A stretch of 64,000 nt of DNA from Chitinophaga filiformis. Lineage in GTDB: Bacteria; Bacteroidota; Bacteroidia; Chitinophagales; Chitinophagaceae. The first letter of the stretch is position 1, and each line of letters begins with the position of its first letter. The position numbers and the translations under genes are program-made. The notes under the pieces are model-generated. The model saw only the letters and a list, made by a program, of their open reading frames with translations, did no database searches and was not told the DNA's origin. Positions 63,901-64,000 of the stretch are shown one piece after another. The stretch is taken from contig NZ_FNBN01000002.1 in the NCBI RefSeq assembly GCF_900102545.1, forward strand, positions 83,245 through 147,244, written 5' to 3'.

Positions 63901-64000
63901 AATTATAATTATCGTAAAAGGTATATGTCATTGGAGTCAACGCCGATGCGGATATACCAGGCAAAGGATTTGTGGCGGTAATCAGGGTAGTATCACCAGC
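60923..64000 (-). CDS. Rhs-repeat protein with metalloprotease-like tip (N-terminus beyond right edge)
   Basis: At least 1025 residues are visible; the frame is open to position 64000, so the real start lies outside. YD repeats ('YTYNVRGWLQGINKNFV', 'YSYDKANRLTGAYF', 'YLTNSNKLAMVADPN', 'YQYDATGNKLSKTV') are followed by the core 'YDAFYRNMDPQIGRWWQVDP' and 'YAAMGNNPILKSDFLGD'. The last 200 residues form the tip: 'LGMNKKTGEVEFKGNKKG', 'NNITINPEQVDAMVAG' and the zinc-binding motif in 'MVSLHEFRHTEVGGG' (HEFRH codons 61231-61217), suggesting a metallopeptidase toxin. This Rhs belongs to another subfamily than copies A and B. Its immunity candidate starts 4 bp after the stop. Confidence 0.88.
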   Translation of the reverse strand, partial: AGDTTLITATNPLPGISASALTPMTYTFYDNYNYSGKLAFVGNDTGKLLAADTLYPEKLPVSNVVGGMVTGGKVRVLGTEKWLTTTTYYNDKGRVIQVVSENNLGGRDILSTLYNFKGVALATYLRHQNPKSITPQTTLLTSMTYDHGGRLLTVKKQLNDDVSQARVIAVNDYDELGQLKLKRLGVGASNSVIDSLNYTYNVRGWLQGINKNFVNSGASTSNWFGQELSYDYGFDSSLYNGNISGVKWKTRADSAWAYGYSYDKANRLTGAYFTQKNGGSWAQDKKDFTVSNLTYDANGNIKSMWQKGMIGTKIDTVDRLSYTYLTNSNKLAMVADPNPAKTASAKLGDFIDGTNSGNDYFYDANGNMVADSNKHISSIVYNYLNLPTVITIAGKGTITYQYDATGNKLSKTVLDNTGSPSKTTVTDYAGPFVYKQDSLELISHEEGRIRPVYKSGQAVQYAYDYFEKDHLGNVRTVLTDQTDFTMYAATMETELAAQEVALFSNVEETRAEVPSGYPTDQTTEKNKFAAKLNAKAGGKKIGPSLVLRVMAGDTVQIKAKAFYKSQGPTDKKGNAPVEDMIAGLVQAFGGIGSEKGSHGSEAIANNTPFNADFYNSNYQRLKEKNQDNGQSNRPKAYLNFVLFNDDFKLVEDNSGVRQVKEGPDELQELGVEKMAVEQSGFLYVYTSNESQQDVFFDNVVLAVNSGPLLEETHYYPYGLTMAGISTNALKGTDYAKNRKEFNGIEHSVDLDLNQYDAFYRNMDPQIGRWWQVDPKPEDGLSLYAAMGNNPILKSDFLGDTTSFGASRNETLTVNGKKVSGAELAKRTMKEWGKIGNVKLGMNKKTGEVEFKGNKKGEYSETGRKEVMEMVTGKGQTTIDFSTKMSSQTNGNNITINPEQVDAMVAGTSSDLNPLTSSYGMVSLHEFRHTEVGGGAAHGFLIQSNFGLIDLPDRIGNQIRSELSTVTGSYWGQRSSYTAMRIYNNVYTPYSEESRGALQRAKEYEYTIYGSSYIPKTSVIVTPYKP

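Noticed and set aside
1..64000. CRISPR array, tRNA or rRNA genes, insertion sequences
   Set aside because: No regular spacer-repeat array, no cloverleaf or ribosomal sequence recognised, and no transposase-like protein found on reading both strands.

Overview
The window looks like a chromosomal piece of a Bacteroidota bacterium, most likely of the Chitinophaga type. This rests on protein style (very large Sec-exported Rhs/YD-repeat proteins with Bacteroidota-type Rhs cores, PA14 proteins with an 'YAFA' signal-peptide end), on the lack of Shine-Dalgarno sequences before most starts, and on two promoters matching the Bacteroidota pattern (TTTTG, 19 bases, TAnnTTTAC). The genus is inferred from general familiarity, not from a search.

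Layout. (1) 1-6.3 kb: an MFS transporter cut by the left edge, a 737-aa protein with an internal duplication, a 489-aa protein related to a DUF4157 effector found 45 kb further on, a decayed flavin-dependent (LLM) oxidoreductase remnant, and a secreted lectin-like protein. (2) 6.4-11.4 kb: a hairpin-rich repeat array and four cobalamin genes (cbiA divergent from cbiP-cobD-cbiB). (3) 11.4-47.5 kb: two tandem paralogous Rhs operons of 17-18 kb, both on the minus strand. Each encodes a PA14/SpvB-like protein (~1855 aa), an Ig/CBM-like secreted protein (~1164 aa) and a giant Rhs protein (~2700 aa). The two Rhs proteins match through the core and then carry unrelated C-terminal tips. Copy B has a GH73-like peptidoglycan hydrolase tip and a probable immunity lipoprotein 5 bp downstream. 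Copy A has a tip of unknown type and no immunity gene. Both operons start with the same promoter and a leader of about 350 nt with a conserved hairpin. (4) 48.3-51.9 kb: a small hypothetical protein and an 828-aa DUF4157 (HEAWH) protein, the hallmark of cargo of extracellular contractile injection systems (eCIS). No eCIS structural genes are in the window. (5) 52-64 kb, minus strand: a third Rhs protein, cut by the right edge, with a HEFRH metalloprotease-like tip, then a small secreted protein, toxin/immunity debris and a row of small proteins, ending in a 1477-aa WGR/SUKH-like/TPR protein. This looks like a polymorphic-toxin locus with an immunity array.

Together the window is mainly a toxin and competition island (three Rhs toxins, two effector-like proteins, candidate immunity genes) wrapped around a housekeeping cobalamin cluster. 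Function calls outside the cobalamin genes, Rhs, PA14, DUF4157 and WGR domains are inference from sequence reading only.
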